Origin: AR5 sp035762565
GTDB taxonomy: Bacteria; Methylomirabilota; Methylomirabilia; Rokubacteriales; CSP1-6
DNA: 29,024 bases
Assembly (NCBI GenBank): GCA_035762565.1
Contig: DASTOJ010000208.1
Coordinates: forward strand, 1-29,024
Direction: 5' to 3'
Shown piece by piece: positions 7,808 through 14,282 of this stretch (the first letter of the stretch is position 1; each line of letters begins with the position of its first letter). Both the position numbers and the translations under genes were made by a program. The notes below the pieces were generated by a model. It searched no databases. It was not told the DNA's origin and saw nothing but the letters and a program-made list of their open reading frames with translations.

Positions 7808-8653
7808 ATGCGACCTCGTCACGCGATGAGCCGAATCCCCTCGCGCGCGCACCCGCTCACCGTCGGCGTCGCCGGCCTCGGCGCCATCGGCCGGCGCGTG
7901 TGCACGGCGCTGGACGAGGGCCTGCCCGGCCTGCGGCTGGCCGGCGCCACCGCCCGTACCCGCGACCGGGCGGAGGCGTTCTTGAAGTCGCTCGGCACGC
8001 CGGTGCCCTTCCTGTCGCTCGACGAGCTGATCGCGGCGTCGGAGATCGTGGTCGAGGCCTCGACCCAGGCCCACTTGCAGGAGATCGCGCCAAAGGCCCT
8101 GGGCGCCGGCCGCGACCTGGTCGTGCTGTCCTGCGGCGCGCTGCTTGGGCGGGCTGACTGGGTCTCATTGGCGGAGCGGAATGGGTGCCGGATCCTGGTG
8201 CCCTCGGGCGCCATCGCGGGCCTCGACGGCGTCAAGGGCGGCGCCATCGGCCCGATCACCTCGGTCACGATGGAGAGCCGCAAGGCCCCGGCCGGCTGGG
8301 CCGGCGCCCCCTGGGTCGTCCAGCAGAAGATCGACCTCGACGCCATCCGCGAGGAGACCCTGATCTTCGAGGGCCCGGCCACCGCCGCTTGCCCCGCTTT
8401 CCCTGCCAACGTCAACGTGCTGGCGGCGCTGTCACTGGCGGGGATCGGGCCCGAGCGGACGACCACGCGGATCTTTGCCGTGCCAGGCCTCGCGCGGAAC
8501 ACCCACCGCATCAGCGTGGAGGGCGAGTTCGGCTCGCTGGCGATCGAGGTGCGCAACGTGCCGTCCGAGAACCCGCGCACCGGCCGGCTGTCCTATCTGT
8601 CGACCATCGCCCTCCTGCGCGATCTCGGCGCCACGCTCCGCGTGGGGACGTGA
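7808..8653 (+). CDS. nadX: L-aspartate dehydrogenase
   Basis: The 281-residue product matches NadX-type aspartate dehydrogenase (DUF108), which converts L-aspartate with NAD(P) to iminoaspartate or runs in reverse. The Rossmann motif is GVAGLGAIGRRV near residue 20. SGAIAGLDGVKGGAIG, SRKAPAGW, FPANVNVLAALSLAG and NTHRISVEGEFG follow, including the conserved active-site His, and the end PSENPRTGRLSYLS is typical. The usual partners nadA and nadC are not in the window. A second ATG at 7826 is also a plausible start, since neither has a strong Shine-Dalgarno. The gene is divergent from the TIGR02757 gene with almost no spacer and overlaps the methyltransferase start (GTGA). Confidence 0.9.
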   Translation: MRPRHAMSRIPSRAHPLTVGVAGLGAIGRRVCTALDEGLPGLRLAGATARTRDRAEAFLKSLGTPVPFLSLDELIAASEIVVEASTQAHLQEIAPKALGAGRDLVVLSCGALLGRADWVSLAERNGCRILVPSGAIAGLDGVKGGAIGPITSVTMESRKAPAGWAGAPWVVQQKIDLDAIREETLIFEGPATAACPAFPANVNVLAALSLAGIGPERTTTRIFAVPGLARNTHRISVEGEFGSLAIEVRNVPSENPRTGRLSYLSTIALLRDLGATLRVGT

Positions 8654-9273
8654 CCGAGCGCGTCCGCCGCTCGTTCGACCGCATCGCCGAACAGTACGCC
8701 GCCGACTTCGCCGACGAGCTCTCGCGCAAACCGTTCGATACCGAGCGCCTGCGCGCGTTCGCCCGGCGGTGCGGCGGGGGCTTGGTGCTGGACGTGGGGT
8801 GTGGGGCGGCGGGGCATGTGGGGCGCTTCGTCGCCGACCATGGCGTTCAGGTGGTGGGGGTGGATGTGTCGGGGCGATCGCTGAGGGTCGCCGCGCGGCT
8901 CAATCCCTCGATGCACTTTCTTGCCGGTGACGCCCGGGCGCTGCCGGTTCGGTCAGGCGTGTGCGCCGGAGTCGTGGCGTTCTACTCGCTGATCTACGAG
9001 GGCGCCGACGGCACCGGCGCTGCGCTGGCGGAGTTGCGACGTGTGCTCCGGCCGGCCGGGTTGTTGCTGGTCGCCGTCCACGCCGGCGAGGGTGTGCACC
9101 ACTTCGCCGAGTACAAGGGGATCGCGGTGGACGTCGAGCTGCATTTGCGGGAGCAGGCGTCCTTCGAGGGGCTGGTGCGCCAGGCGGGGCTCTCAATCGA
9201 GGCTGTCGAGGTCCGCGCCCCGTACCCCTTCGAGCACGCCACCCAGCGTCTCTACGTCGCTGCTCGCGCTTGA
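8650..9273 (+). CDS. class I SAM-dependent methyltransferase
   Basis: The 207-residue protein has the SAM-binding Rossmann pattern: LVLDVGCGAAGHVGRFV (motif I), VVGVDVSGRSL (acidic end of strand 2), FLAGDARALPVRSG (motif II) and LAELRRVLRPAGLLLVAVH (motif IV). It resembles the methyltransferase type 11 group (PF08241) that modifies small molecules, but the substrate cannot be told. The GTG start at 8650 overlaps the nadX stop (GTGA), so the two are translationally coupled. The gene is convergent with prs, with 18 nt between the stops and no obvious terminator hairpin in that gap. Confidence 0.88.
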   Translation: MTERVRRSFDRIAEQYAADFADELSRKPFDTERLRAFARRCGGGLVLDVGCGAAGHVGRFVADHGVQVVGVDVSGRSLRVAARLNPSMHFLAGDARALPVRSGVCAGVVAFYSLIYEGADGTGAALAELRRVLRPAGLLLVAVHAGEGVHHFAEYKGIAVDVELHLREQASFEGLVRQAGLSIEAVEVRAPYPFEHATQRLYVAARA

Positions 9274-9291
9274 GCTTCCTCGATCGCTTCG

Positions 9292-10236
9292 CTACCGAAA
9301 CAGGCGCGAGACGCTCGATCCGTCGTGGATGGCCTGAATCGCGTCAGCGAATAGCCGCGCCACCGACTTGACGCGGATCCTGTCGATGCGCTTGCCCGCT
9401 GGGAGCGGGATGGTGTCTGTCACCACGAGTTGGCGGAGCGGTGAGGCCTCGATGCGCTCGATGGCCTTCCCCGACAGCACGGCGTGGACGACACAGGCTT
9501 CTACCGCGACAGCGCCTTGCTCGAGCACGAAGCGCGCCGCCTCTACGAGGGTTCCACCGCTCGCCACCTCATCATCGACGATGAGAGCGACCTTGCCCTC
9601 GACGTTACCGATCAGATTCACAGCGCGCGCGACATCATCGTCCCCGTAGCGCCGCTTGTCCACGATCGCGATCGGCAAGTCCAGGCGGGCCGCGTAGTGA
9701 CCGACGTCTTTCGACTCGCCCACGTCGCCAGCGACGAGCACGTAGTTCGCGAGGTCACGGCTCTCGCGCAGGTAGTCGCACAGGATCGGAGCAGCCTGGA
9801 GCTGGTCGGCCGGGATGCGAAAGAATCCCTGCACCTGCGGTGCGTGCAGGTTCATCGTGAGGACGCGGTCGGCCCCAGCCGTTTGTAGCAGGTCCGCCAT
9901 GAGGCGTGCGGTGATCGAGATCCGGGGCCGATCCTTCTTGTCAGAGCGCGCGTAGGGGAAATATGGCAGCACGGCGGTGATCCGCCCCGCAGACGCGTGC
10001 TTGAGGGCGTCGATCGTCATCAGGAGCTCGATGATTCCGTCCGAGACCGGCGGGCACGAGGGCTGGATCACGAAGACGTCCGCCTCACGAACGTTCTCAT
10101 CGATCTGGACGAGCATATTCTCATTGGAGAAGCGGACGACCGTCGTGCGACAGAGGTCGGTGCCTAGACACTTGCTGATGTCCTGCGCCAGCTCTGGATG
10201 AGCGCTGCCGCTGATCACCTTGACGGCGCCAACCAT
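9292..10236 (-). CDS. prs: ribose-phosphate pyrophosphokinase, divergent subfamily
   Basis: The enzyme makes PRPP from ribose 5-phosphate and ATP. The 314-residue protein shows the family layout: RFSNENMLVQIDENVREADV, IQPSCPPVSDGIIELLMTIDAL, ITAVLPYFPYARSDKK, MNLHAPQVQGFF, DKRR and the PRPP loop VDDEVASGGT. Several usual positions differ: the common DLHAEQ is NLHAPQ, the common SPD-x-GG-x-x-RA segment is GDVGESKDVGHY, and the loop has A-S-G-G-T instead of D-T-[GA]-G-T. I recall a bacterial subfamily with the same blocks, so this is probably functional, though it may be a second paralogue. The ATG at 10236 has a strong Shine-Dalgarno (GGGAGGGG) about 4 nt upstream, which decides the start. Confidence 0.88.
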   Translation of the reverse strand: MVGAVKVISGSAHPELAQDISKCLGTDLCRTTVVRFSNENMLVQIDENVREADVFVIQPSCPPVSDGIIELLMTIDALKHASAGRITAVLPYFPYARSDKKDRPRISITARLMADLLQTAGADRVLTMNLHAPQVQGFFRIPADQLQAAPILCDYLRESRDLANYVLVAGDVGESKDVGHYAARLDLPIAIVDKRRYGDDDVARAVNLIGNVEGKVALIVDDEVASGGTLVEAARFVLEQGAVAVEACVVHAVLSGKAIERIEASPLRQLVVTDTIPLPAGKRIDRIRVKSVARLFADAIQAIHDGSSVSRLFR

Positions 10237-10497
10237 GCCCCCTCCCTGGGTGGACGAACCGCGCGGATCCTGCGCAACCGGGCGGCCGTGGTGTCCAGCG
10301 ACCGGGCCCCACCGCCGCATCCTCACCGTCGTTGACACGCCTCGGACTCTAGCCTGGATGGTACCAAGCCTTGTCCGGGGAGTGGCACCTCGACCGTTAG
10401 CATGTGCGCCGAACCCGCCGGATCAGGCGCGGCGGGCGACGCTCGACCGTCGCCAAGGGCAGCGCGTAGGTCGCCCGCCGTCGCCTGGATCCGGAGG
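10237..10497. other. intergenic region between the SnoaL-like gene and prs
   Basis: This 261-nt spacer carries the prs ribosome binding site at its left end and an inverted repeat at 10430-10480. I see no convincing coding frame. No clear sigma-70 promoter for prs could be picked out. Confidence 0.5.
10430..10480. repeat. 11-bp inverted repeat with an alternative inner hairpin
   Basis: CGGCGGGCGAC (10430-10440) and GTCGCCCGCCG (10470-10480) are perfect reverse complements separated by 29 nt. Inside, GGCGAC (10435-10440) can instead pair with GTCGCC (10449-10454), so two mutually exclusive stems are possible. It lies just after the SnoaL-like gene stop and could act as a transcript-end structure; no T-tract follows. 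Confidence 0.55.
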
Positions 10498-10926
10498 TCA
10501 GGCTGCGCCTGGGCCGGGAGCTGCTCCAAGTTGCTGCAGCAAGTCAAGCAGCCTTAGCTCGACCCAGCGCTCGACGCACTTACCGCTCACGACGCGGTAG
10601 ATCGCCATGCCTGTAACCGTCGCTCGCTTGCCCGTCGCAGCCACACCCATGAAGGGGCCCTTGTGCGTACACGTCCAAGACCAACGAACTACCACTTTGT
10701 CTCCTTCAGCAATCACGTCGTGAACGCCATAGCGCAAATCCGGGAAGGCCAGACGGAGCCGGCCATAGAACTGCTTGAAGCCCGCCGGGCCGCGTGGCGT
10801 TTCGGGTGGCATCTCGTGACCGACAAACTCAGATCCTATGAGTTCGTCAACCACACCAAGATCCCAGTTGACGAAAACCTCGTCATAGAGCCGCCGAATG
10901 ACTGCCTTATTCTCCTCGACTGACAA
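10498..10926 (-). CDS. SnoaL-like ester cyclase/polyketide-cyclase family protein
   Basis: The 142-residue product has the NTF2-like SnoaL fold signature: ENKAVIRRLYDEVFVNWDL at the start, VVDELIGSEFVGHE, GPAGFKQFYGRLRLAFPDLRY, VIAEGDKVVVRWSWTCTHKG and GMAIYRVVSGKCVERWVE. Such proteins in general bacteria are mostly uncharacterised. The start appears to be TTG at 10926 with an AAAGGGA Shine-Dalgarno about 9 nt upstream; no ATG or GTG fits the fold as well. The gene looks less GC-rich than its neighbours by eye, which may reflect transfer. The enzymatic role is unknown. Confidence 0.82.
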   Translation of the reverse strand: MSVEENKAVIRRLYDEVFVNWDLGVVDELIGSEFVGHEMPPETPRGPAGFKQFYGRLRLAFPDLRYGVHDVIAEGDKVVVRWSWTCTHKGPFMGVAATGKRATVTGMAIYRVVSGKCVERWVELRLLDLLQQLGAAPGPGAA

Positions 10927-11145
10927 TGGGGTGTCCCTTTACGTGGCCGCCTAGACGCTTGCGCTCAGCGGCCGGTTCGGCGATCTCCGCTCAGCACTAC
11001 GTTGCGCGAGGATCAGGAGTCATCAGGCTCAGTCAGCGCCAGGTGCATACGGTAGACACGATGGCGGTGGGCTCCCATCTTTCGGCAGCCGCGTTGTGAC
11101 CGCCCCTAAAGTACCATGGCCCTCTCGGCCATCCGCCATACGGGA
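10927..11145. other. intergenic region, no gene seen
   Basis: This 219-nt spacer separates the CxxC protein gene from the SnoaL-like gene. It holds a short hairpin at 11116-11132 and the SnoaL ribosome binding site. I found no tRNA-like or coding feature. Confidence 0.45.
11116..11132 (-). terminator. weak terminator-like hairpin
   Basis: On the minus strand ATGGCC, a GAGAG loop and GGCCAT form a 6-bp perfect stem beginning 13 nt after the TAG of the CxxC protein gene. It is followed by GGTACTTTAGG, which has only a short T run. It could be a weak intrinsic terminator for the trxB operon; the evidence is structural only. Confidence 0.3.
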
Positions 11146-11772
11146 CTATCGCGCCGACTGGTGCAGTTGCACGGGATACCCGTGCCGGATGGCCGCCACG
11201 ATCGATCGCGGGGTCAGCACGCGTAGGACCGCCGCCGGCGCCTTCCGTCGCGCCGGGCCGTAGCCGGACGGCGTCCACGGGAGATGCCGGCCCGCGTGGA
11301 CGAGACACGCGCGATCGTCGTCGTCCGCGACCATCACACCGTCCGGAAGCCGGGACCACCGTTCGACGTAGGTGCGCCGGCGCTGCTGAGCGTCGACCCG
11401 CTCGGCGTGGAGCACATCGTCCAGGTCGTCCACCGAGGGCGCGCCAGCGGCGGCCGCGAGGCGTCTGGCGGCCGCCCAGTGCCCGCGGAACTCGAGATAC
11501 CGGCCCCGCTGACACTCCGCGCACGGCCGATGCCCTGCGGCCAGCGCCGTGGCCTCGTCGAGGAAGAACAGCTCGGTGTAGCGCCCCGGCGTCATGACTC
11601 GACGCTGGCGCCCCTTGAACTCCAGCACGCAGATGATCCAGCGCTTGCCCACGTATGAGTGTCGGATGCGCCCCTCGGGATCGTGCAGGCAGCCCCGGTT
11701 GCCCATCAGCGTGCCGCGGGCGGGTGTCGCGATCAGCTCCCCGAACGGCGTGACGCGGTTCTGGCGCGGCAC
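11146..11772 (-). CDS. conserved protein of unknown function with HRPCAEC motif
   Basis: The 208-residue product begins MPRQNRVTPFGELIATPARG and includes RGTLMGNRGCLHDPEGRI, KRWIICVLEFKGRQRRVM, RYTELFFLDEATALAAGHRPCAECQRGRY. I recall this N-terminal half as a widespread hypothetical protein family in soil bacteria, but no function is known to me. The Cys-x-x-Cys in HRPCAECQR could bind zinc, and it superficially resembles the Ada metal-binding segment. No signal peptide or membrane segment is present. The start is GTG at 11772, 10 nt after the trxB stop, so it is the last gene of that operon. The stop is TAG at 11146. Confidence 0.75.
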   Translation of the reverse strand: MPRQNRVTPFGELIATPARGTLMGNRGCLHDPEGRIRHSYVGKRWIICVLEFKGRQRRVMTPGRYTELFFLDEATALAAGHRPCAECQRGRYLEFRGHWAAARRLAAAAGAPSVDDLDDVLHAERVDAQQRRRTYVERWSRLPDGVMVADDDDRACLVHAGRHLPWTPSGYGPARRKAPAAVLRVLTPRSIVAAIRHGYPVQLHQSAR

Positions 11773-11782
11773 GGGCGCGCCG

Positions 11783-12721
11783 CTATCCGGCCTGCGCGGC
11801 CTCCAGGTACCGCTCGGCCTCGAGCGCGGCCATGCACCCCGTCCCCGCCGCCGTCACGGCCTGGCGGAAGGTGAAGTCCGCCACGTCCCCCGCAGCGAAC
11901 ACGCCAGGCACCGACGTCCGCGAGGTCCCTGGCACCACCTTCAGATAGCCGTTCGCCAGCAGCTCCAGCTGCCCGCGGAACAGCGCGGTGTTCGGCTGGT
12001 GCCCGATCGCCACGAACAGCCCATCGACCGGTCGCTCGGTGATCTCGCCCGTCTTCACGTTGCGCAAGATCACCGCCGCCACCTTCCCGAGCGTCGGGTC
12101 AGCGAGGGCCTGGACCACGTGGTCCCAGAGGAATGTGATCTTCGGGTTCTTGAAGGCGCGCTCCTGCATGATCTTGGAGGCGCGCAGGGTGTCGCGGCGG
12201 TGGACCACGGTCACCGTGCGGCCCAGACGCGCCAGGTAGAGCGCCTCCTCCAGCGCGGAGTCGCCGCCACCGACCACCATGATGTCCTGGTCCTTGAAGA
12301 AGAAACCGTCGCAGGTGGCGCAGGTGGACACGCCGCGGCCCATCAGCTCGCGCTCGCCGGGGACGCCCAGCATGATGGACGAGGCGCCGGTGGCGACGAT
12401 CACGGCCTCGGCCTCGTAGGCGCGGTCGCCTGCCTGGACGACGAACGGGCGGCGGGAGAAGTTCACCGCGGTCACGTCCTCGGCGATCATGTCGGTGCCG
12501 AAGCGCTCGGCCTGCTTGCGCATGGTCTCCATCAGCTCGGGGCCCATGACGCCGTCCACGAAGCCCGGGTAGTTCTCGACGAGCGTGGTCAGCATCAGCT
12601 GGCCGCCGGACTGCAGGCCGGTGAGCATGAGAGGGGAGAGATTGGCGCGCGCAGCGTAGATCGCGGCCGTGTAGCCGGCCGGGCCGGAGCCGATGATGAT
12701 CACCTTGCGCGTCGTCGCCAT
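11783..12721 (-). CDS. trxB: thioredoxin-disulfide reductase
   Basis: The 312-residue flavoenzyme reduces thioredoxin with NADPH. It shows the FAD motif IIIGSGPAGYTAAIYAARA at the N terminus, GGQLMLTTLVENYPGF, the redox centre C134-A-T-C137-D, the NAD(P) motif VVGGGDSALEEALYL and the C-terminal FAD block GVFAAGDVADFTFRQAVTAAG. The ATG at 12721 has a GGGGAGGT Shine-Dalgarno about 10 nt upstream; an upstream in-frame start at 12733 would sit on that ribosome site and is less likely. It lies 57 nt after the HAD gene, in the same direction as the long glc/lut operon, so it may be co-transcribed or have its own promoter. Its redox function fits the nearby UxxC protein. Confidence 0.95.
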   Translation of the reverse strand: MATTRKVIIIGSGPAGYTAAIYAARANLSPLMLTGLQSGGQLMLTTLVENYPGFVDGVMGPELMETMRKQAERFGTDMIAEDVTAVNFSRRPFVVQAGDRAYEAEAVIVATGASSIMLGVPGERELMGRGVSTCATCDGFFFKDQDIMVVGGGDSALEEALYLARLGRTVTVVHRRDTLRASKIMQERAFKNPKITFLWDHVVQALADPTLGKVAAVILRNVKTGEITERPVDGLFVAIGHQPNTALFRGQLELLANGYLKVVPGTSRTSVPGVFAAGDVADFTFRQAVTAAGTGCMAALEAERYLEAAQAG

Positions 12722-12778
12722 GCCTTGCCGCACCTCCCCACGGCTTGAGATGCACGAACACGGCCAGCCGATGCCGGC

Positions 12779-13528
12779 CTACCTCCGCCCGACGATCTCC
12801 TCCAGCTCGGCCAGGTCGCGGATCTCGTAGACGGGCGCGGGAATTCCCGGGGGCAGCGGCTCGCGGCCGGGGTTGATCCAGGCCGCGTCCATGCCGACGG
12901 CGAGGGCCCCCACCACGTCGATGTCGGCCCGGTCCCCGACGAACAGCGTGCGGCGGGGCTCGGCGCCCGTGCGGCGGAGGGCCGCCTGGAAGATGTCCGC
13001 GCGCGGCTTGCGCCAGCCCACCTCGTCCGACACCACGACGGCGGCGAACAGTTCGCGGACGCCGCCGGAGTCCAGGATAGCCAGCGCGGTCGGCGTGTAG
13101 TCGAAGTTCGAGACGACCGCCAGCCGGTGGTCCTGCGCGAGCCGCTCCAGCAGGGGCCGGTGGTGGGCCGGGAAGGTCGCGGCCTTGGCCAGCTCGCGGC
13201 GGTGGGCGTCGATGAGCGCCACGTCCAGCCCCGCCGGAAGCATCTGGGGGTCGAGCGCCAGGTGACGGAAGAAGTGGGTGAATCGCTCGCGGGCGGGCAC
13301 CTCGCGGTGGTCGATCGCCCGCAGGCGCTCGGCCTCCTGCCAGGAGGCGGCCAGCGCTGCGTAGCAGCGCTCCAGCGTCACCTCGGGGGCGTGGGCGGCC
13401 AGGACGGCGTGCAGGTGGCCGGCGGTCGAGCGCACCGTCTTGCCGTCGACCTGGATCTCCGGCAGCCGGTCGCGCTCGAAGCGCACCAGCGTGTCGAAGA
13501 GGTCGAAGAAGACAGCGGCGTAGGCCAT
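12779..13528 (-). CDS. HAD-superfamily hydrolase (subfamily IA)
   Basis: The 249-residue protein carries HAD motif I FFDLFDTLV (nucleophile Asp9), motif II VVSNFDY, motif III GWRKPRADIF and motif IV FVGDRADIDVVGA, with a helical cap between motifs I and II. The residue two after the nucleophile is Phe rather than the Asp usual in phosphatases, a pattern also seen in haloacid-dehalogenase-like members. Placement beside glycolate oxidase genes suggests a phosphoglycolate phosphatase, but the missing second Asp argues for caution. The ATG at 13528 is 2 nt beyond the stop of the ArsC-like gene, so it is the last closely coupled gene of the operon. The stop is TAG. Confidence 0.85.
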   Translation of the reverse strand: MAYAAVFFDLFDTLVRFERDRLPEIQVDGKTVRSTAGHLHAVLAAHAPEVTLERCYAALAASWQEAERLRAIDHREVPARERFTHFFRHLALDPQMLPAGLDVALIDAHRRELAKAATFPAHHRPLLERLAQDHRLAVVSNFDYTPTALAILDSGGVRELFAAVVVSDEVGWRKPRADIFQAALRRTGAEPRRTLFVGDRADIDVVGALAVGMDAAWINPGREPLPPGIPAPVYEIRDLAELEEIVGRR

Positions 13529-13530
13529 GC

Positions 13531-13884
13531 TCAGCGCACGGCCTCGTAGGCCGCCTGGTCGAAGCCGATGACGAGCCGGTCGCCGAGGTCGAGGATCGGC
13601 CGCCGCAGCAGCCGCGGCTCCTTGGCCATGAGCGCGATCAGCTCGGCGTCGGTCACCTTCTTCCGGTCGAGGCCGAGCGCCTTGTACTGCGTCGACCGCG
13701 TGGACAGCAGGCTCCGCACGCCGTCGGGGGCGCGCGCAGCCAGCGCCCGGATCTCGGCCGCGCTCAGCGGCTCCTTGAACAGATCGCGCGGGGCGAACGG
13801 GACCTTGCGACGGGAGAGCGCCGCTCTCCCCTTCACGCAGGAGGTTCAGGTCGGCTTCTGGTAGTAGACGCGCGCGCGGCTCAT
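13531..13884 (-). CDS. ArsC/Spx-like thioredoxin-fold protein, candidate selenoprotein with in-frame UGA
   Basis: The ATG at 13884 (overlapping the DUF2203 stop as ATGA) reads MSRARVYYQKPT, then TGA at 13848-13846, then TSCVKGRAALSRRKVPFAPR and on to TGA at 13533-13531. Read through, it is 117 residues, the usual length for the arsenate-reductase/Spx family, with U13-T-S-C16 at the end of the first strand, where the family has its redox Cys. The rest fits the family: RDLFKEPLSAAEIRAL, STRSTQYKALGL, ELIALMAKEPRLLRRPIL and LVIGFDQAAYEAV. Without recoding, a caller would start at GTG 13836 and lose the active site. An 8-bp hairpin lies 23 nt after the TGA. A selenol-based reductase is inferred; whether the substrate is arsenate is unknown. 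A pseudogene is the alternative, but the intact frame on both sides argues against it. Confidence 0.83.
13812..13830 (-). promoter_or_regulatory. candidate bacterial SECIS hairpin in the ArsC-like gene
   Basis: On the minus strand GGGAGAGC (13830-13823), loop GGC (13822-13820) and GCTCTCCC (13819-13812) form a perfect 8-bp stem. The loop starts 23 nt after the TGA at 13848-13846 and opens with G. This fits the bacterial SECIS model of stem length, spacing and a G at the loop start. If the closing C-G pair opens, the loop becomes five bases. SelB recognition is inferred. Confidence 0.7.
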
Positions 13885-14282
13885 AGTGGTTTCCTCGCGG
13901 CGTAGCCCTCGTCGAGGCCGTGCCAGTGGGTGATCCGCTCCTCGCCGTAGCGCCAGCAGAGGTTGACCTCGCGGCCATCGCGCAGGTGCAGGAAGTCCAC
14001 GAGCCCCAGGCCCACGTCCTTGGTGACGCCGCCCAGGCCCTGGATCTCCTCCAGTCCTGCCCGCACGACCCGGGTGCCCCGATCGAGTCGCTCGCGCGTG
14101 GCGCGCCAGGCGGCCTGGTCGACGACGCCGCCGCCCGACATCGTGATGCGCTGCTGCTCGGCCTGCAGCCGCTCGCGTGCCTGCCCGGCCTCGACGTGGG
14201 CCGGCCTCACGCGGTCCATGATCTTGGTGAGTCGGGGGATGAGCCGCTCGACTTCCGCCGGCGCCCAGTAGCGCTCAGACAC
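13881..14282 (-). CDS. DUF2203 family protein
   Basis: The 133-residue protein is mostly helical at the N terminus (RYWAPAEVERLIPRLTKIMD, a heptad-like stretch to about residue 80). It ends with the family hallmark KDVGLGLVDFLHLRDGREVN, LCWRYGEERITHWHGLDEGY and ARKPL, as I remember for DUF2203 (PF09969). No function is established. The GTG start at 14282 overlaps the lutC stop by 8 nt, and its own stop overlaps the ArsC-like start. Its tight coupling to lut genes and a redox gene does not yet say what it does. Confidence 0.88.
   Translation of the reverse strand: MSERYWAPAEVERLIPRLTKIMDRVRPAHVEAGQARERLQAEQQRITMSGGGVVDQAAWRATRERLDRGTRVVRAGLEEIQGLGGVTKDVGLGLVDFLHLRDGREVNLCWRYGEERITHWHGLDEGYAARKPL

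Noticed and set aside
10663..10923. 86-residue plus-strand frame with a less biased composition
   Set aside because: It is fully antisense to the SnoaL-like gene, whose fold motifs are clear; no ribosome binding site supports it.
13531..13836. Reading the ArsC-like gene as a short protein starting at GTG 13836
   Set aside because: This drops the first strand and active-site position of the fold; the frame with the internal TGA restores the normal length and overlaps DUF2203 as ATGA.
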